DNA of 55,389 bases from a virus, in IMG/VR virus record IMGVR_UViG_3300046811_000055, positions 1 through 55,389 of that record. One strand, 5' to 3'. This document shows, one piece after another, positions 20,618 through 29,116 of the stretch (position 1 is the first letter of the stretch; each line of letters begins with the position of its first letter). The translations under genes and the position numbers were made by a program. Under the pieces are notes generated by a model. It was not told where the DNA came from, searched no databases, and was given only the letters and a program-made list of their open reading frames with translations.

Positions 20618-20932
20618 TTACGTTCCGACCTTTTGGTCAGTCCCGTCCCAAACGAACTCGCCGTCCTCGCCAACCGGACGATGCATCCGACAGCCCGTGC
20701 AATAGGTGGCCCCATAGAAGCCCGGGTCTCGCGCGTAGGTCTCCGCGATCTTGGCAGACATGGTGGTCAATGCCCCACATGCCTGATGAACGTACGAACT
20801 GCGGACCGGCCGGACGAACCCCTTCGCTCGCTCGGCATCTGAGAGTACGAGGTAGGCCGCCGCCTGAGTCGTTGGTTCGGCATCCGCCCCGCGCGTCAGG
20901 CTCGGGTCAGTTGGGTCGCTGGTCAGCCCCAC
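20618..20932 (-). CDS. Zinc-motif hypothetical protein, 104 aa
   Basis: Residues about 36-97 (GFVRPVRSSYVHQACG..., TYARDPGFYGATYCTGC...) form a Cys/His pattern that is widespread in small phage proteins and probably folds around one zinc. GTG at 20932 has GAGGAGG 6 nt upstream. Function unknown; located between lysozyme and holin genes. Confidence 0.75.
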   Translation of the reverse strand: MGLTSDPTDPSLTRGADAEPTTQAAAYLVLSDAERAKGFVRPVRSSYVHQACGALTTMSAKIAETYARDPGFYGATYCTGCRMHRPVGEDGEFVWDGTDQKVGT

Positions 20933-20941
20933 GACTCCTCC

Positions 20942-21886
20942 TCAGGCTTCCGCGCGGCGGATGTGCCGCTCGGACTGTGCGCTATCCGGGATGGCCGCCG
21001 CGGTGACGACCGGCCCGCAGTGCTCCAGATCGTCCACGGTGACCGGGTCGCCGTAGAGCGCCTTCATGTCCTCGTACTCGGCCGACGAGACGTAGAGCCG
21101 GTACTTACCGGTCGGTGCCACCGCGGCGAGGTAGACGGCGTTGTTGCCGGATTCCATGACTAGCTTCACGTGCTCGTCTCCCTTGCTCGGTCGAACCGGC
21201 GGAGGTGGCGGTGGCTTGGGCGAGCGGGTGGCCACCGCCAGGAAGGACCCCACCGTGCCCTTGGTCATGTTGACGTCGCAGACGCCCGGGTCGCCCGGGA
21301 CGTTCGCGGTCGAGGTGAACTGCAAGATCAGCGGCGAGTAGCCACCCCAGGGGGCCCAGCCCGTGGTGATCCTCCCCGCGAGTGAGGTGATCGTCCCGCT
21401 TCCGGTGACGTACGCCGACTGCCACCAACGGCCGCCAACGAGGGGCATGAGCTGGCTCGCGCCGACCCCGAGCCCCGACCAGTACCACTTGGGGAAGTAG
21501 CCACAGAGCGGGTAGGAGTCCGTCAGCAGGTTCCACGAGCGGACGAACCCCTGCACGTCCGCGAGCCCCACGCCCGTGCCCTCTGCGTCGAGCTGGAGCG
21601 TGAGCCCGTTGATCGAGCCGTAGCCGGCCACGAGCGCGTCGAGGAAGTTCTTGGCCTGAGCGGCGTAGTTCCCGGGACGGAGCCAGTGGTACCCGCCCCG
21701 GATGCGGAACCCCGCCCGCTTGATCGCGGGAGCGGCCGACGCAAAATAGGCGGACGTCGCCGAGAGCGTCTGCCCGGGGGTGCCCTCGGTCGCTTTGCAG
21801 AGCACGCCCTCAATCCCGGCAGCCTTGACCTTGGCGTAGTCGATCGTCCCGTTGTAGCGGCTGACGTCGATCGTGTAGAAGGTCAC
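20942..21886 (-). CDS. GH25 lysozyme endolysin
   Basis: The 314-aa endolysin has an N-terminal glycoside hydrolase 25 muramidase domain (about 1-210). Acid residues match the family: Asp7 in IDVSRYNG, Glu34 in KATEG, Asp100/Glu102 in LQLDAEG, and a late CDVN. A Pro-rich hinge (KPPPPPPVRP) leads to a C-terminal domain of about 75 residues, probably for cell-wall binding. It cleaves the glycan of peptidoglycan for lysis. No signal peptide, so it needs a holin. GTG start in GTGA overlap. Confidence 0.92.
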   Translation of the reverse strand: MTFYTIDVSRYNGTIDYAKVKAAGIEGVLCKATEGTPGQTLSATSAYFASAAPAIKRAGFRIRGGYHWLRPGNYAAQAKNFLDALVAGYGSINGLTLQLDAEGTGVGLADVQGFVRSWNLLTDSYPLCGYFPKWYWSGLGVGASQLMPLVGGRWWQSAYVTGSGTITSLAGRITTGWAPWGGYSPLILQFTSTANVPGDPGVCDVNMTKGTVGSFLAVATRSPKPPPPPPVRPSKGDEHVKLVMESGNNAVYLAAVAPTGKYRLYVSSAEYEDMKALYGDPVTVDDLEHCGPVVTAAAIPDSAQSERHIRRAEA

Positions 21887-22080
21887 GTGCCCTCCGCCGC
21901 TCGCCGGGCGACCTCGGCCGATGCGAAGACGATCGGCTCCCAGCCGCGGGGTTCGCCCGTCTTTTCGTCCGTGTAGCCGCGGCCGTCATGCTCCGCCTTG
22001 GCCACCCACCCACCGCCGTACTTGGCGTTGAGCGCATCGGCAGCGGCCTGCGCCTCCTTCAGGGCGTCGGCTCGAATCAT
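21883..22080 (-). CDS. Hypothetical protein, 65 aa
   Basis: A small soluble protein with an Ala-rich N-terminal helix (DALKEAQAAADALNAKYG) and a short beta-rich part. Coupled to both neighbours (ATGA, GTGA). No family recognised. Confidence 0.65.
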   Translation of the reverse strand: MIRADALKEAQAAADALNAKYGGGWVAKAEHDGRGYTDEKTGEPRGWEPIVFASAEVARRAAEGT

Positions 22081-22382
22081 CGGGTCTCCTCACTTCGCAG
22101 AGAGCGGACGAGCAGGTAGACGCGCTGCCAGATGACCAGCACGAGCAGGGCGTAGGTGGCCAGCCCGACGTAGATCAGCCATTCGAGGTTGGGCCAGAAG
22201 TACCGCAGCGTCCGGACGACCAGCACGCCGGCCAGCGCGACCATGAAGTACATCATGTGCCGGCCGAGCGAACTCTCACGCCAGCGCGCCCGGCTCCAGT
22301 AGATGACGATGAAGACAACGACCCCCACGAGCATGAGCACGCCGAGTATCCCCGTCGCCAAGCGTGCCGCGTCGTTCCCCAC
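22077..22382 (-). CDS. Three-helix membrane protein, 101 aa
   Basis: Hydrophobic segments at about 9-29, 44-60 and 68-88 with a charged C-terminus. GTG at 22382 overlaps the upstream TAG (TAGTG). Position in the lysis block makes it a second holin/antiholin candidate; that is inference. Confidence 0.65.
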   Translation of the reverse strand: MGNDAARLATGILGVLMLVGVVVFIVIYWSRARWRESSLGRHMMYFMVALAGVLVVRTLRYFWPNLEWLIYVGLATYALLVLVIWQRVYLLVRSLRSEETR

Positions 22383-22579
22383 TACGCCTCCCGGTGATGC
22401 TTTGGCCGCGGCCTCATTGCACGCGCCAACTCGTCGAGGAACGGGTCGGGCCCTGTTTCCCTACGTACCCGCTCCAGCCCCGCCGAGACGTCGTGCACGT
22501 CCTTCCAGCGGTCCTTTGTCTCCTTCAGCCCGCGCTCTGCCTGGATCCGGGCCTGCCGTCCCTCCTCTTCGGTGGGCAT
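22382..22579 (-). CDS. Hypothetical charged helical protein, 65 aa
   Basis: Highly charged, probably one long helix (EEEGRQARIQAERGLKETK...). I chose ATG at 22579, preceded by AAGGGAGAG. Function unknown. Confidence 0.55.
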   Translation of the reverse strand: MPTEEEGRQARIQAERGLKETKDRWKDVHDVSAGLERVRRETGPDPFLDELARAMRPRPKHHREA

Positions 22580-22607
22580 CTCTGGCTCTCCCTTCTTCCG
22601 GCATCGC

Positions 22608-22874
22608 CTAGGCCATCTCATCTCGGACCTTCCCGAGTACGGGGTATGCGGCTTCCATGAGCCTCTGCTGCTGCGCCATCAGAATGTCGGCGCGGACGCT
22701 GTGCGCCGTGGCCGCTGCCCACGCATCGGTCAACTGCCGCTGGTAAGTCGCTTCAAGCCGATCGACCTGTCCCCGAGGTACCAGCCATCCCCGGACGATC
22801 GAGATGATGACACCTCCCACGATGGCAGACAGGCCACCGGTTGACAGGATGTCTGCGGTTACCCAATCGAGCAT
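22608..22874 (-). CDS. Single-helix membrane protein with coiled tail, 88 aa
   Basis: One N-terminal membrane helix (about residues 11-28) is followed by a cytoplasmic or exported coiled helix. Such proteins often accompany endolysins as holin or spanin-like partners in actinophages. No defined family. Confidence 0.6.
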   Translation of the reverse strand: MLDWVTADILSTGGLSAIVGGVIISIVRGWLVPRGQVDRLEATYQRQLTDAWAAATAHSVRADILMAQQQRLMEAAYPVLGKVRDEMA

Positions 22875-22891
22875 GACCTACGGTCTCTCTC

Positions 22892-23734
22892 TCATGCGTG
22901 CTCCTGAATCCACGAGACCACCCGGTCGTACGCGTGCTTGAGTTCGTCCAGCACGGTCAGTACCGGGTTGGGCTCGGGTGCCGGAGCACTGATCGGCACG
23001 GGCACGGTGACGTCACCGTCCTGCTTGAGCAGACGACCCCAGTCCGTGAAGGACATCTGGAACTCGCCGAGGCCAACGCCGGACGCCGGATCGATCGAGC
23101 CGCCCCACCCGAGGCCCCAGGAATTCCGGCAGAGAACGCGCTCGGTCACGGTGTCGATTCCGTACACCAGGAACTCGTGCCCGCCTTCCAGCCCGGTGAG
23201 CACCTTGGGGAGGTGGACCACGCCGTAGGCGTCCGGGCGGTCGAACATCCCGTACCAGTTGACGCCCGTGATCACCGGACCGTCGTTCGCGATGGTCGCC
23301 AGAGCGTCATCGAGAGAGAAGGTGTGCCGATAGCCGCTGATCAGCCCGACCTGCTGCGCCGCCTTGCTGACCGAAACCCCGTCGCTTCCGGTGTCGTCCG
23401 GGGGGAATGTCCCATTGAAACCGTCCAGCGTGGTCGCCAAGGCGTAGATCACGTCCCGCGCGACACCCTCTGTGGCCTGGTACTTCGCCTTGAGAGCGTC
23501 CGTGAGGGCCGTAAACACGTTGCCGGTATAAACAGCACCCAGCATCGCGTTTCCTGTACAACTTCCGGTCTGCCCCTGGTCCAGCACGGCGTAGTTACGG
23601 GTCCACTGTCGCGAAACGAGCGCCGTGCTGCTCGGCCGGTGTGCGTACGCCCTTGATCGCGGGTCGTGGTTGACGTGCCGGCCAAGCCCACCCGGAGCCA
23701 TCGACCTGTCCGCGTGCTCGATCTCCGTTGCCAT
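22892..23734 (-). CDS. Papain-like (C1A) cysteine peptidase
   Basis: The 280-aa protein has the C1 catalytic set: Gln53 and Cys59 in DQGQTGSCTGNA, His186 in GGHEFLVYG, and Asn204 in CRNSWGLGWGG, including the diagnostic NSWG.GWG. No signal peptide is seen. A C-terminal amphipathic segment (about 250-280) may attach it to the virion. It lies between tail-tip and lysis genes, so it is either a virion-associated peptidase acting on surface proteins or peptide crosslinks at entry, or a lysis factor. Confidence 0.88.
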   Translation of the reverse strand: MATEIEHADRSMAPGGLGRHVNHDPRSRAYAHRPSSTALVSRQWTRNYAVLDQGQTGSCTGNAMLGAVYTGNVFTALTDALKAKYQATEGVARDVIYALATTLDGFNGTFPPDDTGSDGVSVSKAAQQVGLISGYRHTFSLDDALATIANDGPVITGVNWYGMFDRPDAYGVVHLPKVLTGLEGGHEFLVYGIDTVTERVLCRNSWGLGWGGSIDPASGVGLGEFQMSFTDWGRLLKQDGDVTVPVPISAPAPEPNPVLTVLDELKHAYDRVVSWIQEHA

Positions 23735-23741
23735 GGTTCTC

Positions 23742-24440
23742 CTAGAGCTGCTCGGTGACGGTCATCGAGTACCAGTCTCCCGTGTTGACCTGGATGGTGC
23801 CCGCTCCCGATCCGTTGGTGACCTGCACGATGCAGTTGTACGAGCCCGCAGCCAAGGACGGGATGACCGTCGACCCCGTGGCCACGCCGCGCTGAGTGAA
23901 GTTCGTGGTGCCCGACCCGCCGCCGCCGATCGTCTGAATGTCGAACGGGTACGTCCCGATCGTGTAGACCGTCCCAGAGATGTTCACCCCGAGCTGGAGC
24001 TGGGCGCCGGTGGCGTTGGCCCATCCGGTGCACGTCGCGGAGATCACCAGGTTGGACGTGGCGTACCGCTTCACGATCGTGTTGGTGCCGCTGCCTGGGA
24101 TGGTGATGAAACCGCCCGTGGTCAACAGGAGGACCGACGTCGGGTTGCCCCGGACCTGGGCGTAGGCCACGTTCGTGCCGATGCCGATCTTGCCGAGCAC
24201 GATCATGTCCGAGCCCGACTTGACGATCCACATCGTGTCGCCCACGGTCGGCTGGAAGCTGTTCAGGCATTTGATGCCCACGACCAGCGTCGTCGTGTCA
24301 CCCGACAGGTACATCGAGCACGAGTTGTCCGGCGCATTGATCGCGGCCACCACGCCCTGCCGAAGCTGGGCGTACTGGAGGTTCTGCCCGTTGGCCGGAT
24401 CGTTGAGCTGGTCGGCCACCGCGACGATTGGGTCAGTCAT
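23742..24440 (-). CDS. Minor tail protein, 232 aa
   Basis: A Gly/Thr/Ser-rich beta protein; the first 90 residues look like an OB-type domain (GDTMWIVKSGSDMIVLGKIG), and the rest like a beta-sandwich adhesion domain. It follows the ReqiPepy6 Gp37-like protein as in other actinophages. ATG at 24440 in ATGA overlap. Likely part of the tail tip or fibre. Confidence 0.75.
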   Translation of the reverse strand: MTDPIVAVADQLNDPANGQNLQYAQLRQGVVAAINAPDNSCSMYLSGDTTTLVVGIKCLNSFQPTVGDTMWIVKSGSDMIVLGKIGIGTNVAYAQVRGNPTSVLLLTTGGFITIPGSGTNTIVKRYATSNLVISATCTGWANATGAQLQLGVNISGTVYTIGTYPFDIQTIGGGGSGTTNFTQRGVATGSTVIPSLAAGSYNCIVQVTNGSGAGTIQVNTGDWYSMTVTEQL

Positions 24441-25609
24441 GTCAGCGGCTGCACAATCCGACGCGCGCGCGTCTGTAGAGTCTGGTTCCCGTTCGCCCGG
24501 ATGGGCACCCCGAAGGAATCCACGATGCAGTACTGCTCGGAGATCGGCGGGTTGTCCGTGAGGGTGGCGCGGGTGGACGAGACCTTGACGACGTCGCCCA
24601 CCTCGAACGCCGGGTTGGGCAACGTCGGCACCTCGATCGACTGGAGGAAGCCGAGTTGGCCCTGCAACTCCATCTGCGCCCGCAGCGTGGCCTGAGCCTG
24701 ACTGGCTATCGTCTCGTCCCGGATGAACGGTGCGTACCGCTTGCCGTAGGCAGAGCCCCACTGGGTAGGCGAGTTGGGATCGTTGTCCGTCGCGATCGCC
24801 ATGATGGGCGCCGGAAGGTTCGAGTTCTCCGCAACCACGATGACACCGTTGTAGCCTTCCCCGGTCCATGTGCGCTTCACGCCGGCCAGCCCGATGTTGT
24901 CCGGGTCGGTGTCGTCGTACGTCCAGACCGGCGGGTCGCTCTCGTTGGGCTCCGGCCGCATCGTGGCCACGCCCATCGGGTCGAAGTAGAGCCGGTACCC
25001 GAGGTTGGCCGCGAGCTTTTGGCAGATCTCCCACGGATCCGCCTCAGCGTCGAACGTCATGCCGTTGGTGTTCTCGTTGGTGAGCGGGAAGTTCATCGGG
25101 CAACCGGGGTAGGCCGTCTGGATCAACTGGCCGATGGTGTCGACGACGTTCGTGTTCGGGTTGATCGCCAGGATGAACGGCGTCTTCTCGCCCGAGATGA
25201 TCCAGCTGCGGTCGTAGGCCGTGCTCAGGCTGATCATCGGGAAGTCGACTTCGGCCACCGTGAAGCGGAAGGTCCCGATGGGCACGTACTCGACATCAGG
25301 CAGCCCGGAGGCAAGCCGGTTGTTGAACATGATCCCGCGATACAACCGGATCTGACGCCCGCCAGGGACGAGCAGGTCGTTGACGTCCCGGGGTGAGAGG
25401 TCCCCCGTCCGGTCGATGATGCTGGCCGTGGCCGTCCGCTGCACGGCCGAGCGACTGGCCGTCACCGTACCGTCGATGAGCACGCCCTCGCCGTCGAGGG
25501 AGTAGAGCACCTGCTCGCCTTCGAGGATGTCCGCCTTGGCCACCACGAAGTGATCGCGCGTCAGGGCGTCCCGGAACCGGTCAGAGATCGGCCACACGGA
25601 GCGCCCCAT
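24437..25609 (-). CDS. Tail-tip protein, DUF5047/Gp37-like
   Basis: The 390-aa sequence (ISDRFRDALTRDHFVV..., later GDLSPRDVNDLLVPGGRQIRL) matches the DUF5047 / siphovirus Gp37-like tail component found after the long minor tail protein. It probably builds the baseplate hub. It overlaps the preceding 56-aa gene by 29 nt; ATG at 25609 is chosen though a GTG four codons on is possible. Confidence 0.85.
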   Translation of the reverse strand: MGRSVWPISDRFRDALTRDHFVVAKADILEGEQVLYSLDGEGVLIDGTVTASRSAVQRTATASIIDRTGDLSPRDVNDLLVPGGRQIRLYRGIMFNNRLASGLPDVEYVPIGTFRFTVAEVDFPMISLSTAYDRSWIISGEKTPFILAINPNTNVVDTIGQLIQTAYPGCPMNFPLTNENTNGMTFDAEADPWEICQKLAANLGYRLYFDPMGVATMRPEPNESDPPVWTYDDTDPDNIGLAGVKRTWTGEGYNGVIVVAENSNLPAPIMAIATDNDPNSPTQWGSAYGKRYAPFIRDETIASQAQATLRAQMELQGQLGFLQSIEVPTLPNPAFEVGDVVKVSSTRATLTDNPPISEQYCIVDSFGVPIRANGNQTLQTRARRIVQPLT

Positions 25610-25751
25610 TCCAGTCAGGCTCGTGACGCCCAGATGGCGCCGCCGGACAGTCTGCGTAATCAGGGTTGTCGATCGGGCCGAGCCACCAGAAGCTGTTGCC
25701 CATCCCGGTGACGGGATTGATCAACTCCCGGCAGTGCTCGCACGTCGTCAT
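25581..25751 (-). CDS. Small zinc-ribbon protein, 56 aa
   Basis: CEHC near the N-terminus and a later DCPAAPSGRH suggest one zinc site. It is coupled to the large minor tail gene by ATGA. Such mini zinc proteins recur across this genome. Function unknown. Confidence 0.6.
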   Translation of the reverse strand: MTTCEHCRELINPVTGMGNSFWWLGPIDNPDYADCPAAPSGRHEPDWNGALRVADL

Positions 25752-28700
25752 GGGGCCTCGCTCTCCAGGAAGTTGACCGAGATCTCCCGGCGCCAGACCG
25801 AGTCTGGCAGTTGCTGGTTGGAACGCTCGGTGACGCGAGCCCAGGACCGATCGGTGATGCGGATGTAGCGGGCACCGAACTCGGGAAAGATCAGCCACAG
25901 CGGGCGCGGTTTTGACAGAAGTTGACGGAGCATCAGCCACTCCGACTCGGTGTCGACGAGGATCTTGAGGCTCCCGTCGTAGCCGCCGATGAAGTCCGTG
26001 GTCGTCACCGCACGCTGGCTGAGCTGGTCCCACGTGGTCGGACGCAGCGGGTAGACCGTCGAGGATTCCTCGTGCTGCGACTCGCTCATCTCGACCACGT
26101 GCACGCGCATGGCAAGCGTGGCGTCCTGCGGGTCACGGAGTACCCATGTGCCGCGGCCCGGCGGCGTGAGTTGAGCCGTGGCGTAGAACGTCACCGGAGA
26201 GGAAAGGGCAGGAACGGTGTCGGTGGCCGGAAGGTAGTTGTAGGCCCGGTAGACCACGCCGTATCCAGGCGGGGCCTCGTTGTCGAAGATGCTCCCGATC
26301 AGACCCGACTCGTAGTCGGTGATCTTCCAGTCACCGCGGTTGGCTCCCCGGATCTCCTGCCACGCCACGGCCTGGCCGGCGCCGAACTGCGGGATCGTGT
26401 CCGTGGTCGTGCCGGCGCAGAACTGAACGCCGTCGACCCACACCTTCACCTCAGTGGCGCTGGCTCCGTTGTTGAGCGTGGCCCGCACCCACAGGCAGTT
26501 GGTCGGCATCGTGAACGTGCACGAGAACTGAGCCCACCCGGCCGAGGTGATGTTGAACGCCCCGCTGTTCGCCGAACTCCCGACCGGTGCCCCGAACTGG
26601 TCGAGACCCTCCAGCGTGATCGAGCTGGCGAACGTGGCCGACGAGCGGGCGTAGAGCGAGAAGGTGTAGACCGTCGACTCGATCCCGAGCATCGGCCACT
26701 GCGGGGCGCCGATGAGTGCGGGCGCACCGGGCCAGCCCATGAAGAGCTTGCCTCCGGAGTTGTTGACCGACCACCGGATCGATCCCTCGCCGTCGTACCG
26801 CTGCGTGTTGTCGTAAGTCAGGTAGCTCTCGGTCTGCCCGTCGGGCAGGTAGAACCCGTCCGTCGTCTTGAGCCAGTCACCACCGCTCCAGAGCTGGGCG
26901 GGCGCGTTGTTGCGCTGGCCCGTCGCCACCAGGGCCCGCTCGACCACCGTGGTCCCGGTGCCGATCCACCCACCGTTCGACCAGCCTGTGTACGTCGTGC
27001 TGATGTTGTTGACCGTGGCGCCCCGGATCTCGATCGACACGATGCCGTAGGCCTGCCCGGTCGGGGCGGTCAGACCCTCGGTGGCCGCTCCCGCGTTCGG
27101 GCGGATGCTGTGGCCGAAGTACACCGTGCCGCCACCGAAGCGCCCGTAGAAGTCTTCGGTGAAGACGAGCCCGGGGTTGCGCCACGTCCGGGCGTTGCCG
27201 TCGGCCGCGTTGAAGTCACCGATCCCGACGAGCACGAGACTGTTCTCTCGCGTCGTGGTCAGCGAGACGGACGCCGTACCCGAGGTGGCCTGCGCCTTGT
27301 TACTCGCCCCGCCGAACGAGGTCTCGTCGTGGCCCGTGACCGCGTAGACGATCGTGCGGGCGTTGCTCTGGTTGGCCGTGACCGTGACGTCGACATTGCC
27401 GCCCGCCGCGAAGTAGGCCGTCGACACCGACGCGTCACCCGTGCTCGCGAGCGTGTTCTCCTGCCTGCTCGTCCACGTCAGGCCCGCCGTCGAGGTGACC
27501 ACGTTCGTCGGTGTGCTGGCCGTGACGCCGGACAGCGTCATCGCGACAAGCAGGGAAGCGGGCGGGATGTTGGCGCACGTGAACGTCACGCTCGATCCGG
27601 TCCAGTAGCCCGAGTCGTACTTGGCGGCCACGACGGGTTGCTGCGTGCCGGCCGTACCGACCGAGGTGCCCGAGCCGATGACGACGTTCGTCCCAACCAT
27701 GACCTTGTCGACGTAGTGAATCTCAGCCGCGGCGGCTGCCTGCACCTTGACCCACGCTGCTCCGAACACCGCGCCGGCCGGAGCCGTGACCGTGTAGTTG
27801 GCCTGGATCCATGAACCCGTGGCGTCCGTGACCGCGGTGCCGTAGGCGTTGGCCAGGGGCGCGCCGGTCCGGTCGTACCAGCCGATGCCGACGTTGCACG
27901 AGCGGGCCGTGGCCGCGGTACGGAAGCTGGCCAGCGCGGTATAGGACTGGCCCGTCTTCACCCGGAACCCGGTCAGGCCGCCCGCGGTCAGGAATTCCAT
28001 GTCCCCGGTGCCGCTCTTGGTCAGCGACATGGCACCCGTGCCTTGCAGCACGGGCGAGGTGACCCGCGCTGTGGTGCCGCCGCCGAAGAGTGCCGCCCAC
28101 GTGCCCGTACCGAAGAACGCGCTGTCGAAGTTGCTGTCCTGGACCTGGAGCAGGTTCCAGTTGGCCTGCACGTCGATGCGCGTCCGGATGAACGGCGCCG
28201 TGTTGTCGGAAACCTTGCCAATCATGGTCGGGGTCGGGAGCGGGGTAAGGAGCATGGTGGTCGGGGCGGAGTTGGCCCACACGCTCCACCACTTTTGGCC
28301 ACCGAAATCAGCGGCGACCTGCACCCACGCGGCGTACGTCTGCCCGTTCTGGAGGCTCGTGCCGACCGTGAGGCGGGTCGCGTTGCCGACCACCACGCCG
28401 GAGTCCCAGACGCTCTGGGCGGTGTCGGGGTTGAAGCCGTAGGCGGAGTACTGCTGCGCGCTGAAGAGTTTCACGCGATAGGCGGTTTCGGGATCGCCGT
28501 CGAAGTTGGCGTTGAATTGCCACGTCACGTCGGGCGAGGTCGACTGCGTCGGGTTGGTGATCGAGATGGCCGTGACCGTGGCCCGGTCGCGGTACTCGAC
28601 GTCGTAGTAGAGCTCGGACAGCCGTAGGTTGATCCCGCTGTACGCCGACTGGTACCACTTCACTTCGGCAGAGCAGTGCTCGATCGCGTATACGGTCCAC

Positions 28701-29116
28701 TCGGAACCGAAGTCGCGGGGCGGCTTGGTCCGCCAGACGCCCGTGCGCGTCGTGTAGGTCACGGCGTCCGAGTACTGCATCGACTCCCAGAAGTCGTACT
28801 GAGCGCCCGCCTTGCCCGAGCCAGGGGACCGCATCGCGAGCTGGACGGTTCCCGGCTGCCCGGCACTCGACGCGCTCTGACGAATGCGGGCATTCAGTCG
28901 AACGCGAAGGATTCGCTGGCTCGCGCCGATCGCCGTGAGGCCACCGCTCGCGGGAATCATCCGCAGCAGGGCCTTGGGCCAACTGACGAAGTTGGCCACG
29001 CTGACGTAGGTCGTATCGCTGTTGTCGCTCGTGCACTGCCACCCGGTCGCCGCGCCGTTGAACGTCACCGAGCCGACCGTGAGGTCCGAGCCGGGACGAA
29101 TCGTCACGATGGTCAT
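25748..29116 (-). CDS. Large minor tail protein, 1122 aa
   Basis: A Thr/Ser/Gly-rich beta protein with several likely carbohydrate-binding or fibronectin-like modules (for example segments with TVTAISITNPTQS and later WVNNSGGK) and a C-terminal part resembling phage tail-tip proteins. It follows the tape measure gene, the place of the distal tail or receptor-contact protein. ATG in ATGA overlap with the tape measure stop. Confidence 0.85.
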   Translation of the reverse strand: MTIVTIRPGSDLTVGSVTFNGAATGWQCTSDNSDTTYVSVANFVSWPKALLRMIPASGGLTAIGASQRILRVRLNARIRQSASSAGQPGTVQLAMRSPGSGKAGAQYDFWESMQYSDAVTYTTRTGVWRTKPPRDFGSEWTVYAIEHCSAEVKWYQSAYSGINLRLSELYYDVEYRDRATVTAISITNPTQSTSPDVTWQFNANFDGDPETAYRVKLFSAQQYSAYGFNPDTAQSVWDSGVVVGNATRLTVGTSLQNGQTYAAWVQVAADFGGQKWWSVWANSAPTTMLLTPLPTPTMIGKVSDNTAPFIRTRIDVQANWNLLQVQDSNFDSAFFGTGTWAALFGGGTTARVTSPVLQGTGAMSLTKSGTGDMEFLTAGGLTGFRVKTGQSYTALASFRTAATARSCNVGIGWYDRTGAPLANAYGTAVTDATGSWIQANYTVTAPAGAVFGAAWVKVQAAAAAEIHYVDKVMVGTNVVIGSGTSVGTAGTQQPVVAAKYDSGYWTGSSVTFTCANIPPASLLVAMTLSGVTASTPTNVVTSTAGLTWTSRQENTLASTGDASVSTAYFAAGGNVDVTVTANQSNARTIVYAVTGHDETSFGGASNKAQATSGTASVSLTTTRENSLVLVGIGDFNAADGNARTWRNPGLVFTEDFYGRFGGGTVYFGHSIRPNAGAATEGLTAPTGQAYGIVSIEIRGATVNNISTTYTGWSNGGWIGTGTTVVERALVATGQRNNAPAQLWSGGDWLKTTDGFYLPDGQTESYLTYDNTQRYDGEGSIRWSVNNSGGKLFMGWPGAPALIGAPQWPMLGIESTVYTFSLYARSSATFASSITLEGLDQFGAPVGSSANSGAFNITSAGWAQFSCTFTMPTNCLWVRATLNNGASATEVKVWVDGVQFCAGTTTDTIPQFGAGQAVAWQEIRGANRGDWKITDYESGLIGSIFDNEAPPGYGVVYRAYNYLPATDTVPALSSPVTFYATAQLTPPGRGTWVLRDPQDATLAMRVHVVEMSESQHEESSTVYPLRPTTWDQLSQRAVTTTDFIGGYDGSLKILVDTESEWLMLRQLLSKPRPLWLIFPEFGARYIRITDRSWARVTERSNQQLPDSVWRREISVNFLESEAP

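Larger units (their letters stand above)
20399..20618. repeat. 27-bp imperfect direct repeat around two start codons
   Basis: Segments 20399-20425 and 20592-20618 match at 25 of 27 positions. Each contains, on the minus strand, GTAGAGAGC, GGACGTC and the start codon ATGAG: one belongs to the holin-like gene, the other to the 24-aa frame. The duplication of a translation-initiation block supports the reality of the 24-aa gene. Confidence 0.7.

Noticed and set aside
25922-27814. A 630-aa open frame on the plus strand
   Set aside because: It lies fully antisense to the large minor tail gene, is Arg/Val/Gly-rich as GC-rich shadow frames are, and has no recognisable domain.
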